Shown in pieces: positions 1 to 13,300 of a stretch of DNA of 64,000 nucleotides. How positions within the stretch are numbered: position 1 is the stretch's first letter; every line of letters begins with the position of its first letter. The notes beneath the pieces are model-generated. The model ran no database searches. It saw only the letters and a list, made by a program, of their open reading frames with translations, and was not told where the DNA came from. The translations under genes were made by a program, and so were the position numbers. Origin of the DNA: Varroa destructor. Lineage: Eukaryota > Arthropoda > Arachnida > Mesostigmata > Varroidae. The stretch is from NCBI RefSeq assembly GCF_002443255.2, contig NW_019211454.1, positions 32,222,061 through 32,286,060 of the forward strand, written 5' to 3'.

Positions 1-1169
1 GCGTCTTTTACGAGGTAGATGGGACAGCTGTCTTTGGCAATGTAGTAGCTTATTTTGAATAATGACGCCTGAGAGATTAGGCAAAAACTGGTTTTAATCG
101 GTTAGTTCAGTGGAACGATCACAATCGTTTGGACGACCTTTTACAGTTTTCTACGAGGCAGCCTCCTCTGCCTGAGAGCTGACGCAGCCGTGACGTGCAA
201 ACCGCATACAAGCACGCTCGCATACACATAGAAAAATTTGTGAAGCCATTGCTAATACTGCTGCTAGCGTGTTTCGAAATAGGCGTGGTTGAGGCGGTGG
301 GTAACTACTACATTATACTATGCCATACAGACCGCACGTGGTCTGATTGTCTGACTGACTAATGAATCGCTTCAGGCTGTTGTCATAGCACGTGTATGAA
401 TATGTCCGCGCGATGTTAGTATCCAGAACGATAAACAAACAAGGATCGTCGAATAGTTTATAATAATTTTTTCTTTAAAGAAACCGCATAGGCTGTAGAT
501 ATTTATGGGACATAGAAAGATGTTCGTGGTGTACTTTTTTCGTAGTGAAAAAACCGAGTAGTTTCTAGAATAAGAAATATCACAGAGCACCGGTATTTGG
601 ATAGAATATGCGTCGTCTATTAGTCGTTATCGGTTTTATATAAACATTTAATTCTATAAACGTGAGAAAAATAAATTACACAATACCTATATTTTTTCAT
701 TAGTGAAAATAATTGTCGTTTAAAGGTTGCTTAAATAAGATTACTTAAATTAACCTAATATGTTTGTAAATTGGATACAACATACCAGTCCTGGCGCCAT
801 AAACCATTCGACCCATAGATTATAACAAACTACAAAATATATAGGCTATATTAAAAAAAAAAAAAAGAACTAATTCATTCAATCGTTAGATCTCCTATTT
901 GATGCCGTTCGACATTATTAGCAACAGGACTAACCGAGGGCAAAAGCTCGCACAGAGATCGCAAAAACACATTTTTTCAGTTCTGATGGAAAACTATTTT
1001 CAATGCGGTTACAGTTTTAACTGTGATCTACGATTTCTAAGATCTAAGATGGCGCACATCATTTAATTATTTAATACTCTGCCACTATATTCCATTAATA
1101 CTAAGCCTTCCTGCTATCACTCCCAACACTTTCCAGTTAAAGTTCACATCTGGCGAAGCCTTGGCTTAC
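1..1169. other. Intron after SLC5 exon 7 / left edge, no exon seen
   Basis: AT-rich sequence following the donor of the last visible SLC5 exon. The transporter still lacks its last transmembrane helices and C-terminus, so the following exons should lie here or, more likely, left of base 1. I translated this stretch on the minus strand and saw no segment resembling the next SLC5 helices. Nothing else is supported. Confidence 0.6.
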
Positions 1170-1379
1170 CAAGCAAGTTAATGATCTTCGCACCAGTGCT
1201 GTCAGGAATGCCCTCTTTGATGACGGCAATGACATCAACGTAGAAGACCGATGCAAGCGCGTTCACTCCGGAGCTTACCGAGCTCAACGAGGCGGCGAAG
1301 ATGCCCGCCACGAAGATGCCGGGCAGTGGAGTCCAATAGCCAAGGACGTCCATCACGAAGTACGGCAGAAGTTGGTCAG
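1170..1379 (-). CDS. SLC5 transporter exon 7 (helix 8 region)
   Basis: Begins after the acceptor ...acaatcag and completes a codon with the single base left by exon 6, giving SDQLLPYFVMDVLGYW. The family has DQLLPYFVMDTLG at this place. It continues through LPGIFVAGIFAASLSSVSSGV, the conserved helix with Ser-Ser residues that help bind Na+ in SLC5 proteins. It ends at a GTAAGC donor (GT at 1169-1168) in phase 1. At 210 bp it is the last transporter exon visible. The remaining helices must follow off the left edge. Confidence 0.92.
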
Positions 1380-4300
1380 CTGATTGTACCTATTCGAAGA
1401 AAAATAGTCATAGTCGTATCATTACTTGATGACTAACTGGCAATAATAAAAGTGATAACTTTCGACTTTTCAGTGATTCAGTTGACCGCTTAGATCAGTT
1501 TGGCACAGGCGTGGGTAACCATTAGCCGTCACTTTATTATCGTGTCCTAAGTCCATTGTTATCGAGTGCGTAGTACCTTAAGGCGGGATACGGTGCCTGA
1601 AATACATTGTAACCTGAGGACGCGTTTAATCAAATACGCAACTGCCGGTCATTTCGTCGTTGTTTGAGATAAAGAGGGCATGCAAGAAAAAAAGAGATTT
1701 AGCGGTTTAAAAAAATTCTACACACGATTCCGGCATCGCTCAACAACAATTACCCTTACAGCTTTGTTAATCAGTTGTTTTTAAACCTTTTATGGCTTTT
1801 GGATCTGGTTAGCGAACGTGATGGCTTAAACCGTTCGTCGTTTTGCAATCAGGAGGAAAACGAATATATCTGACCCCTACCGCAATATACAGATTATGCA
1901 ACATAATGAAACAACTGTACAAGGCTATCGTGGTACATTTAGGGCATATATNNNNNNNNNNNNNNNNNNNNNNNNNNNNNNNNNNNNNNNNNNNNNNNNN
2001 NNNNNNNNNNNNNNNNNNNNNNNNNNNNNNNNNNNNNNNNNNNNNNNNNNNGCAAACAATTGCGCTGATCTATATTGAACAAATAATAGCCAACTTTAAT
2101 TGTAAAGTAATTTCTAACGTTCAGCATCATAGTTCCATTGCAGAAGTGGCTATATACAGGTTTCGATAATCAAGCTCACAAACCTTCTGGATACTCATCG
2201 GATCACAAGCAACATAGCGCGCGTAGACCAGCAAGCCGCAGAAGCACGAAAGGAAAAGTGCCACGCATAGAAAGGGAAGATTAAGAAAGATTACCCTAAA
2301 ATAAAATCAGGACGAAAAGAGCATTAAGGAACTGTTGCCTGTTCTTGTTTAGACCTTCCTAACACGTTTGGCTATTGATAATGGCAGCTTGATTCCACCT
2401 AGATGCCTAAGTGGCCCAGGACAATTACATTTTACAGGACCTGAACGATTGCCGTCTGACGGCTATGACAAAAATAATAATCGAAGGTTTCATGCAACTA
2501 TCATACATAACATCAACGATTTTCATTCAAACTGCCATATTTATCAAAAAGAAACTGTGTACATTGTTCTGACTCTATTGATTCATCTGATTTAATTTCG
2601 GTTTTTTCTATTTAGGTGAAGGCGTACCTGCAGAGCATGTTTTTAGAAGGTGCTCTACATTGTGATCTTAATGGTCGACTGTACTAAGGTCGGATTGTTC
2701 GCCAACGTGTCCCCTTTCCGGGACTTGTTGGCGGACCAAATCCGCAGAAAATGACCATACAAACTGCGCGGAGCCACACTTACGACTCGCTCTTTTTGGC
2801 GAGTAGGGCCCGCTCAGACCATAATTGAGCCTGCCTTTCAAACAATAGGTCTTGAGATGCGTAGGAGTCTCTAAAATTACCTAGAGTCCCTCAAATGTAC
2901 AGTGTGTTACGGCGATCCCTCGTGACCGGTCTCCCGGACGGGAAGTGGACGTCGTGAAGTTACGCAATGAAAGATGTACGAAAAAGATGATTTTTTCCTA
3001 ACCAAATTCTACTTTAGTATGATCCTCTTGAGACGGCTAAGTGGGGCGAAATAGGCCCGTATTCCCTAGTACAGCCAACTCCCTTTAAGTCGTCAAAAAA
3101 ATATGTAATTAGAATACAAATATCATACATTTGTAAACGAACACACGTAAGTCACATAAACGTCTACAGATCCATTTCGACCAATATATATATCAGATGC
3201 AGAAGGCTATCTGATTGAAATATTCTCATATCGTCCCAAAATATCATCCGTCGCTCTCTAACCCGTGGATGTTTTGGCCGCATATACATATTAGCGGAGA
3301 TGATTTTTATACGAGAAGCGTTCTAATATGCTCGGGACACGCATGAATAAATCGCTCGGACGTCTCTTCACCACGTCTAACGCAACAAGGTCCTTTTCCA
3401 TTTGCATTATTTTTAAATCCCCCTATCTTCTGTTACAGTGCCCACTTTGGCAAACTGAACTAACACGGTCCCGCATATTGTGTATTTGTACTTGGCTTAG
3501 AAATCTAGCCATTTCTTGGCATTCATACCAAGATACCCTTGCAGGATCACTCGCATGCCTGAATATACTTGTTTCTGCTAGCTCCACCCAACGGTGGAGC
3601 CATGGTGTTACGAGTAGATGGTCATGGGCGGCTGAGATGAATATTGACGCATTCTAGGACCTGCTGCTTCTTCAGCTAACTGCAGGTCCTTCGCTTGCCT
3701 GCAAAAATGTTTCCTTCTTCTAATTGTGACCTGCTCGCAGCAGACAGAGATATTTTTTCATCGTAATAATACTATCAACTATTACTACGCATAATAAGAA
3801 GCAAACGAGTACACAGGGGTGCGACACGCGGTTAAAGGTTAATGGCCTCGTGTTGGCTTGACCCCACTGTTTTATTAATATATACACTCTAATGAATACC
3901 CATAAATAGTCACAAAAGTATCAGAGAGTATATTAGATGGCTAGCACTTCTAAGGACTTGTCCTTAGATGAGGAACATAGGCGTAGCGATGGGAAGGACG
4001 CCGCAAACTGTCGACTTTATGAAATATTATCAACTTACATAATCTTCTTGAAATTCATTTACACACGTCCTTAGATGACTGGTCCATGCATTCTATCTGT
4101 TTCCGTGAGTACAATTTATTTGAAACGTGTCATAGTAAATTTTAATCTTTCCGAACGCTTCATGTTCAATGGAAGTAAGCTTTGGTCTTATTTCTTTATC
4201 AACTTTTATGATTTTTGCCACTTGCATGGGAACTTACTCATTTCGTTTCTTTAGAAACCTGGCCATAAGAATGTTTATGACGTCTCCAAGGGTGATTTCG

Positions 4301-7300
4301 ATAAAAAGTGATAATATATGGCAACATTATTTGCCGAGGTATCGTGGATGACAGTTAATCTCTGACTGAATTCTCTGCATCTTGGCCATCCTAATTCTTC
4401 TGCTATGAGATCAAACATTGTCATGCAATACAACTGGTTTACTTATATCCACCGATCTTTGAATTACTTAAAATGAACGTTCTTCAATATTAGCTTCAAT
4501 TGTTGATGCGGTATCTCTGTGAACGGTCTTCAACTAATAGACGCGCATCTCGAATGCGAAAAACCGTACCAAAAAATAGCATAATTACTCTGTTATAACA
4601 TAACGCCATCTTGAAAATTTGCCATTAAAAAACCTAATACACAAATTTAACATCCTTCCACTGCATCAGTATCTTTTCCCTCCTCGTCATGTTTTCTAGC
4701 CGTTTTAAGTGTAGGAACAGCTGCAGAGGCCAAACTGCAGCGTCTATTAGGAGACAGGTGTTCTTGTAGTAGAAGCAAAAGAAGTCGTTATAGCAGTTGT
4801 CTTGCAGATGTTTGGTGCCAGTTAGCTGCGCTGTATGTGTCGGTACGTGTGGTCACTTTCACTTCCTTTCGTATTTCTTTTATTCTCGCTTCTACTGCAG
4901 ACCTTTTCAGGATAGGATAGCGCCGGGCAGAGCATTGACGATTGACTTCTCTGGACGTTGCCGTTACTATCGAGTCGCTTCCGCCGCTGCTTCTGCTGGT
5001 GCTTCGTAATACCTAGCCTTTCGTGGACCTTGTTTCACGTTGGCTTGTAGTATCGTCATTGGTATGCTGGTGTTGATGCTGTTATTGTTGTTGTGTGTGT
5101 GTGTGTGTTGTATTTCCGTGTGTACTAGAACAATGGCAAAAAACCTTGGCAAAAAAGGGTGGGCCTTGGAAGTTGAGGAGAATATCGGAGTAAGCAGACG
5201 ACCATCGCAAACTACAATGAAGCCAGAGTGGACGACTTCGACAGCAACGTTGCTCGACCCGTGAGTGATATGGCGACGTCTACCAGACAGCAGTAGTTTG
5301 CGCAGGAGCCATCCGTTCGTCCTCTTCCTAGCAGCCGCTATAGGCTGCAGCCACCATCTTTCAGGCCTCCCGTCGCCGCCGTTATCCGCTGTGTTACGGT
5401 CCTACAACCACCGGGCAGGCCAGCTGCGAGGTCGCCAGCAGAGACCTCTATAGAAAAGCCTCCAGCAGCATCAATAAGAGAAGCAGTCGTGGCAGTGGTA
5501 CGAACGGTTGCGAACGCTTCGTGGTTAGCTTTGGAGGGGTTTAAAGGTGGACGGGACGATCCGTGGTTGTAGTGGGGATGGTGGCAGACTCTGCAGCGGC
5601 CGAGCTTCCAGTAGAGGTAAGGGTTCCCACGCCAACAACTCATTAAAGCAGCATCCGATCTCATTACACGTTCACTTCTTCTGGGGGTGGAGGCAACTGC
5701 CATGAGGCAAACAGCAAAAGCAGGAAATGGGTTGGGGTAGGGATTGTTGAAATGAGGAAACGTCTGTGAAGGCTACAGGAAATCGGGAAACACGACCATC
5801 GAAAAAAAGGTTTCCTCTCACCCCTCGGAAAAAAAACGTGCTAGCTGCGGATAAAAGGAGCAGGAGGTGGGGTTTGAGGCATATGCGAGCATTAGCCGTC
5901 CTCAACGGGCTACTCCCACCAACACCACAAACCCGTTGTGCTTAACTATAGCCCATCAGACTGTAATCGGTAGGCATACCCGAGCAAACCAGACAGAGAC
6001 CGTATCACTCTATCCAGCAGCAGCAGAAATGGCGGCTAGCAAAGCCAAGCCGTAAAAAGAAATACGCGAGAAAGAAGAGAAAGCTTGACCACAAAAAGAA
6101 AAGTGTACGAGAGCGCCTCCTGGTTGTGAGTTGAGCTAGCTATGTATGTGCGTTGTCTTTGGCATCTGACGGCTGGTAGATTAGCACAACAGAGTAGCCC
6201 TAGTTGTTGTAGTAGTTGAGCGTGACGTACCATACGTTGCTGTGGTTCTCTAGGATCGCCCGGTACCGCACAGAATCAGCGATAGAAGCGCAATACTTTT
6301 CTAGTCCCGTATTACATTTGCCTTGTAAGCATACGTAATGATTGCGTTGTTGATGTGTTGTGCATTTACTGTCGTAAGCGCCGTGCTTCGTGCCTGTCTG
6401 TCTGCTTACGGCCATGCCAAGTTTAGCAGAGCTTTTCTCCTGCCATTCTTCTCGCCGCTGGTTGTTGTATATACATTGCACACTGGCGGCATTAGTTAAG
6501 CAGTGCAAACATATAGATAGCGCTCACGGTCGGATTTGCCCAGCTGCTCCCCTAGGCCTTATCGGGAAAATCTTTCTCCTCTCCCTCGCCCTACCTCTAT
6601 ATCAATTCTTTCGACCAACTCTCGAGCTTTCGTCCTGCGTTGCACTCGCATAGACATCAAAAGGCAAAAACAAACGGCGCCGAAGCGACAGTGGAAAAAC
6701 AGAAACTTGTGCTAATGAAGCGACCGAGTAGCGCATATCAGCAGGCCATTTGTTTGAAACGTACAAGTGTGAATTATATAGTACGTGACGTTTGACATAC
6801 ATATAGCGCATTCGGCATTATTGAGCTATATTAGTCCGTGAGCATTTGAGCCAACAACAGGGTGAACTCATTCTTTTAGGACCAACAGAATCATTTCGGT
6901 CAGCTTCTACGGGAACATTATAAACATATGATTTTTCACGTGATATTTTGATACTTTACATTTTCGTACCCCTCTCCGTTACGAATTTTCGGCGCTAATT
7001 CATTTCCCAACGCATGTCTGTATATGTCATTGACTCTGTTTTTAACCTTGTCCAGCATCGTTTTTCCCCGTCAGGACCTGATCGATCACCATCACTTCAC
7101 ATGTAAGGCTATTATATGGATGCACACAACATGGAAGGTTAATCGTAACCGTGGTCCTCTGGTCGTCTTTTTTTCGACCGCCTGCTATTGCTTCATCTGC
7201 GGTTACTATCGTTGCGTATTAAAGTCTTCTTACACGGAGATTGTGCAATAGCAGCGGCAAAGGCGCGGTAACTGCCGTATGCTTGCTAGTGTGCCGTCGC

Positions 7301-10300
7301 TCGTGTGACGGCTACAGCTGCTGTTGTAATCAAACCGTCCAGCCTTCACCCGCTCTCGAACTACGATCGCTATCACTGCTATAACGATTACTGCGACGAC
7401 GGTTCATTGTGGATCAGACTCATATTCTGTGAAAGTCTGTCCGCCGACCATTACCAAATAGAGGATCTTGGCCGGGAGACGTGTAGTTTGTAATGTGTGT
7501 GTTGTTTGGTTCGCCTTCTTGGATAGCTTGATTCTTCTCCTCCATTTTCTTCTGCGAAAAGACGCTCGTGCGGGAGTATGGACGGAGGAAATACGCCCAG
7601 TAAAAACTAACCAATGGATCGACCAACCACGTCCAAAGCTTATCCTTTTTCACGTCTGTATGCGGTGCGGCGTCTATTGACAGTATGGCGATAGTGAGTT
7701 TTCGTTCAAGTGTCTTCGTGTGTAACAGCATCCTGTGTTTCTGATCGTCTATACGTTTCTGTTTGTGTATATCTGTGTGTATGCTTTGTTTTGCAACCGG
7801 CAACATCAAGAGCTCGCTGCTGCTGTTGCTGGCGTAGCGCAGGCGTTGGGAGCAACAACCACTAAGTCTTGCCCATATGTCAGCCCCTGGACGATTACTT
7901 TATGAGGCGGCCCGCAACAGGCAGGCTCTGATGTTGCCATTCACTTGCCGGCGATGCCGTCACCCAACAGTATGACGGCTTGTTCTGTTAATCAGTTATA
8001 CGGCCAGCCCGTCGTAGAGTCGCCGACAGAAAACAACAGAGTGTGGGAACAGGGAGAGAAGAACGACGAAAAAACGTCAGTCGTTGTAAACGAGTAATAT
8101 GATGCCAGCTTTGCCATCATCGTTGGGGAGTGGGGTTATGACGGTCGTCGTCGCTGGACGTCGACTGCCTTTAACCAGCACCCGCAGACGCCATTACACG
8201 GTCGCAATCCCCATGGTGATTCGACATGCTGGTAAGAACTATGAGCAATGTTTTGGACGGTAGGAGGAGCCTGTGTGTCTGGATCATACTATCATTAGGG
8301 TTCCTCACCGGTACGACTGTATTTTCAGGCATCAGCATTGGTCTTTGCGAAACCAGCTTACGGATACCCGCATTCATAATAGACGCACGTGCGAAGACAT
8401 ATTGGAGTATTAAGCTAATTTTAACCGGGCTGTCATTATTATCGTTGTGTCTAGGTTGTATGGCGAATGGACTATACCGCAAGCTGGTATGACCAGACAG
8501 GTTTCGTCTTGCCTTGAGTCAATGTCGGTTGATGACTTTCAAACGCCTAGTTCGCTTTCGGGTTTTTGCCCCTGAGCGGCTCTACGGCCACGTTATTTTT
8601 TTCTCTTGCTTTTGAATTCTTTGCTCCCTATACTTAGCTCTTCGGACGGAGTGAACCGGAGTAGTTCGCCTGTGTGGGCAACATAAAACATAATCGGCTT
8701 TCGGTAGGTCGTTCATTCTTGTCGTCCTCAATACCACTTCCACCAGCGTTGCGACTTTTCCCATTGTCTCCACGACTGACATTGCTAGCAGAAACGCTCG
8801 CAATAGCGGTTGGTTTGTCTCTGAGCGTCTTCGTCTCTTGTGCCTCCGTTTCCTTAAAACTAATGAGCTACTGGCAGCAGTTGGAGGAGGCCGCTCGTTC
8901 CAGGGCTTCATCCGAATGATGAGGCTTTTACACGTTGTTCATACAACAGTCACCGCTATTTCCCTGGTTTCTATAACGCTTGTTCTCGATAGCACAGTCT
9001 TTGTCCTATTGCATCTTTTACTTTTAACTGTTCCTCCGACGTGCTAATTCCAATGTTCGTCAGTATCCAGCGACAAAACTGTGTAGACACAGGGGCGGCC
9101 AGCGTCAACCAGCACTCGATCTCAAAACTGCATTGTGTGTAATAAATTATGTGACGTGATTTTTGGGCCTGCTAGTGCTTGATAGCAGCGACCTCCATCG
9201 TTGGCGATTCTCCGACGCTGGCGACAAATCTCTATAGATTTGTTGCTGTCTCGACTTTCTTTCCAGGAAGGAGCAATCCGTCCTTCTATAGTTGCGTGGG
9301 TGACTGGGGTTCAGCAGGACGTTGAAATGCAAACGACTACAGGGGGAGAAGCCACCAGAAAGTGGGTGGTTCTCTCTTTTTTAGCATATATTTTATATCA
9401 TTTGGTAACTTCACACAAGTAAATATGAACATGGTGCGCACAATGAGTAAAATAGCGGCGCGTATGAAACGCGTAGTTATTGATTTTACAAGTCACAGTC
9501 TGGCTGCTGTGTAAAAACGTTGTAGCTTCTGTGTGTAGGTTTTCTCTCTCAGTAAATATAAAATTTCTGTAAACAAACAAAAACAATCGTCGACCGCTTC
9601 CGTCGTCAGGATCGTGTTCTCATAAGTACAGCCACATCACAGAGCTCATCGTGTATTTTGTGCCGATTTCGTTCGTCATCAACCCCTGTGAGTTCGACAT
9701 GTGTTCTTCTGTCCAGACCCGACGATCCGTGTATCAATGTATCGTCCTTTTCGGCGAACCGAATAGTTTCCACTTGCTCGAAACCGAAAGGGACACTGTT
9801 CTAGCTGCGACCATAACGACATCACCCTGTCAAACGGCCGCCAATACGTCTGACGAGCACACCGAGGCCAGCCGTCAAATATAACATAGAGAGAGGTAAC
9901 TTACGGATGGAACCGCTGTGAGCGTTATATTTTGCAGCTGTTTTTGAGCTGTGTTTATACCGAGCGGTGACGAAACTTCCCTGAAATACGCGGCCTGATT
10001 ACTGTTTACGACTGTGATATGACTATTTCTGTGAGTAGGCGGTAAGTTTTTTAAAGGCTTGCTAAGTTTTTGTGAAATTAACTATTGATTTGCCTATTCG
10101 TACAGTCTCAAATAGAAGATATTGCAATTTGTAACTTCCTATAGGAGTTTTACCAGGATGTGTCGTTATTAGAGTTGGTGAAAACGAGTCTGGAGCAATA
10201 TCTCTTGATCTTTTTCAGCGCGTTACCTCCAACTTCTTCTCAAGGAGAAGCTATTTGCATTTTTCATAGGCTGCTCCACTTGAAGATGGCTGTGTTTTTA

Positions 10301-13300
10301 TTAGTGGAAGAGTTTTCTATTGATAAAACAATTTTTGATAGAGATACATTTATATTTCAATGCTTTTGCTTAAGATTTGAGAAAAATCGTCTATCGCTGA
10401 AGACACAGGGTGCCAATCTTCTCATTTCGACGAAACCCTTCTAGGTTATGATAACAGGCTATTCGTTTCTGTAGTTCCTGCCTCAGTTAACCTGTAAACA
10501 TTTCCGGTAATCTACTATTGTTCTATAAGGCTCTTACATGTAGCTTTTAATTATTGCAAACGCTGTGTAGGTGTCAAGCTAGACGAAATTAAGCCCAGCA
10601 GCTCTCCCGCACCTTTCACCGCAAGAAACCACCATTCGCTTAAAACAAGCTGACATTGGTAATATTAGGTTTTCATTACAAGCGTCCTATTCTACTCGTA
10701 ACTAATTTTTAAAGATGATTTTACTGCCTGATGCGTTTTTGTATGCAGAAGTCGAGAGAGAACTGCCAGCAAACCCGAATAAGTAAGAGCGTTAGAGATG
10801 AATGGCTCAACAGCCTGTGTTTTCTTTCGGACTCGATCTAAGTGAAGTTACTGAAGCGTCGATTTCAATCATGTTAACCCCTAATGAAGAAATAAGATCT
10901 GTGCTGACATCACTATCCGGCCTCACTACCTCTTTTTTATACGAATCCTGCGGAAAAAATCTTATCATATCATTTATAAGCAAAAAACCCTGAGTGGATT
11001 CTATCTCTATATGAACAACCGATCCAGGCTAATCACTTGCCGTCCATAAATATAAATAAAAAAAAAAGTGATGTACTAACGAAGCCTGTCAATTATGTGA
11101 GTTTTTCTTTGCGGAACAATCGCTAACCAGAAAAAAAACGTGGTATAAGTTACACGTGCCATCTTCTTTGTTGTTATTGCTGGTTCATTCCCAGTCTGAT
11201 GTGATCTATCGACGACAGAATGTACACTCGTTTGCAATAAGCTAAATACGTTTAGAACAGCGTTCTTGCAGCAGTCATATTTGAATTGTAGTATATACAA
11301 ATACATTCTACTAATCTATCTATTCCGAGAAGAGCTTAGCGATCAGTTAGGTTCAGTGTTACTCGGTCCCAGTTCCGCATATTTCAGCGGTATAATAAGT
11401 ATTTGTTGGTTCCTCAAATGCAAAGATACAGGGCAGAACATGAACCCCAAATAATCACAACCAGATGTGCTTAACTTTCGCTGTTGGGGTCAATTTTATC
11501 TGAAACAATATTGACTATCCAGATTAGGCAATACCCCTCACGCACAACCTTGTTTTACGAATGGAACCGGTTTTGTAACAAGCCCATTTCGACAATTTCA
11601 TAACATAATTCACTTTTGCTGTGACCTAACTTCCCCAACTAACCTAGATAACTTAAAACTCAAAACTAGAACAAAATTATTCAACGATGCGGAAATTCGT
11701 AGTTGGAGAATTTGGAGATCTATCTACATTCAAAGCGATGATATTCTTTATTGACGGTTTCGAAGGGATTTGAGGACAGCCCTATGTCCTGGTACACCAC
11801 TAACGAGGCGACCGGCCTATCTTATTAAATAATTTTTTGCTGTTATTTGACTGGGTGGAACGCTCTTGGATTCAATCCCAAGATTTCCTTATCGGCTCAA
11901 TGAAGAGCCAGTAATCATTGCAGCTCAGAGTGTTTTGGTATAGGATAAAGCTAACTAAAAGGAAACTACCGCACTTTAGGAAGTATTACCGTAATATATT
12001 GGACAACGGGATATCTAGGGAAATGATTTATAATAATCGTATTAGGATCGCAACGAACGACATCTACAATTATAAAACTTTCAAAGTATTGACTACACTG
12101 TGGCCTTCGATCCGTTCGCCTTTATGCATGTGAGGTGGTTATGCTGATTTCCTACGGATCGAAGTTTATCTATTTTGTGCATGAGAACCAATCAATGAAC
12201 CATGATCATTTTCGTTGTAAAAATCCTTCCAAAGCTCCAAAATGATTAAGACGGCTGGACGAATAGGGAAACTGTTCTTCGTTTTGGCATTTAGTCGAAT
12301 ACGTTCGAGTATTCAAAAGTCACACACGCGTCAACTCGATAAGTTCATATAGTTAATAAAGGCCGATAATGGATGCTTTTGTTCGTGTACGTATGTTTCA
12401 GGGTTCGCACAAATAAACGCTGGTTTGTTTTATCGAATCGTACTCACCATTGAGCTTTTTCGAGCGTATCAACAGTCATGTATCTCACGACCATCATTTG
12501 ATTTGTCGCATAGGAAGCCAGGTTTGTAAAATACGCGCCAAAGAATAGGCCCCAAAGAGAATATTTATCAGTTAACCCATTGACCACTCTGAAAACGGTA
12601 CAGAGATAGGGCGAAACAGTCAACAAGTCGGTCAAACAAAAGTAGCGAACTCAGCTTAGAGATAATTAGGCTAAACATTTTCTTCAATAGATATTGCTTT
12701 AAATTCTACTTAAGGTCCGTTCAAATTTAGTCATAAATAATTTGGCTAAAAGGTTGACCATAAAAGCGGACCTCCGAACAACCTTACTCGTTTGAATCTT
12801 TTTTTATGAAATAAGGGTCATTGCGCTCGAGAATTAGCAGAAGTTGAGTTTCTAATTAGTCCCATATGATCATAATTCATTATTAAGTTAAAGGTTCGCA
12901 TTCCGTTCACTACCAACAGTTCGCACTCATTTGTCGAACGCCATAAAGCTTCAGCACGAAACGTTGCTATATCTATCCACGGAAGTCCACCTCATACGTT
13001 TCTCTAGCTATCAGTTCTTTAGAAACGATTAAGTTGTTACCTAATTGTTTTGAACCAAAAATATCTGCTTTTCTATGTACATATATAGAACGTTAATGTA
13101 ATGAACGTTTGCCCATTCGTACGACGGCGGCCGCGTGCTGCGGTGTGAAGGAAATTTCAGTAGAAACCACCTTCTTCAGGCACGAGCTTTGGAACAGGCC
13201 TGGCGCAATGTAGACTGCATCATTTAAAGCAACGCATATAAAGCCCGCTCCTCCACTCTGGCACTGCCACTCACCCTGGGGAGACCGAGTGGCCCCGAAA

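Larger units (their letters stand above)
2296..12447. other. SLC5 intron 5, about 10 kb
   Basis: Largest placed intron of the transporter gene. It holds a hairpin-rich patch (2700-2804), a LINE tail relic (3321-3605), a small palindrome (3949-3968) and a GC-richer, low-complexity stretch (about 4690-9100) with a short (TG)n run. I read the open frames here on both strands and recognised no conserved domain or convincing splice-flanked exon. Confidence 0.6.

Noticed and set aside
1843..2169. Open frame spanning the assembly gap
   Set aside because: Its length comes from unknown bases read through as open. It lies inside an SLC5 intron.
11860..11890. ggattcaatccc resembling a tRNA T-loop
   Set aside because: No A box, no acceptor stem and a stem-loop of the wrong size. 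Not a tRNA.
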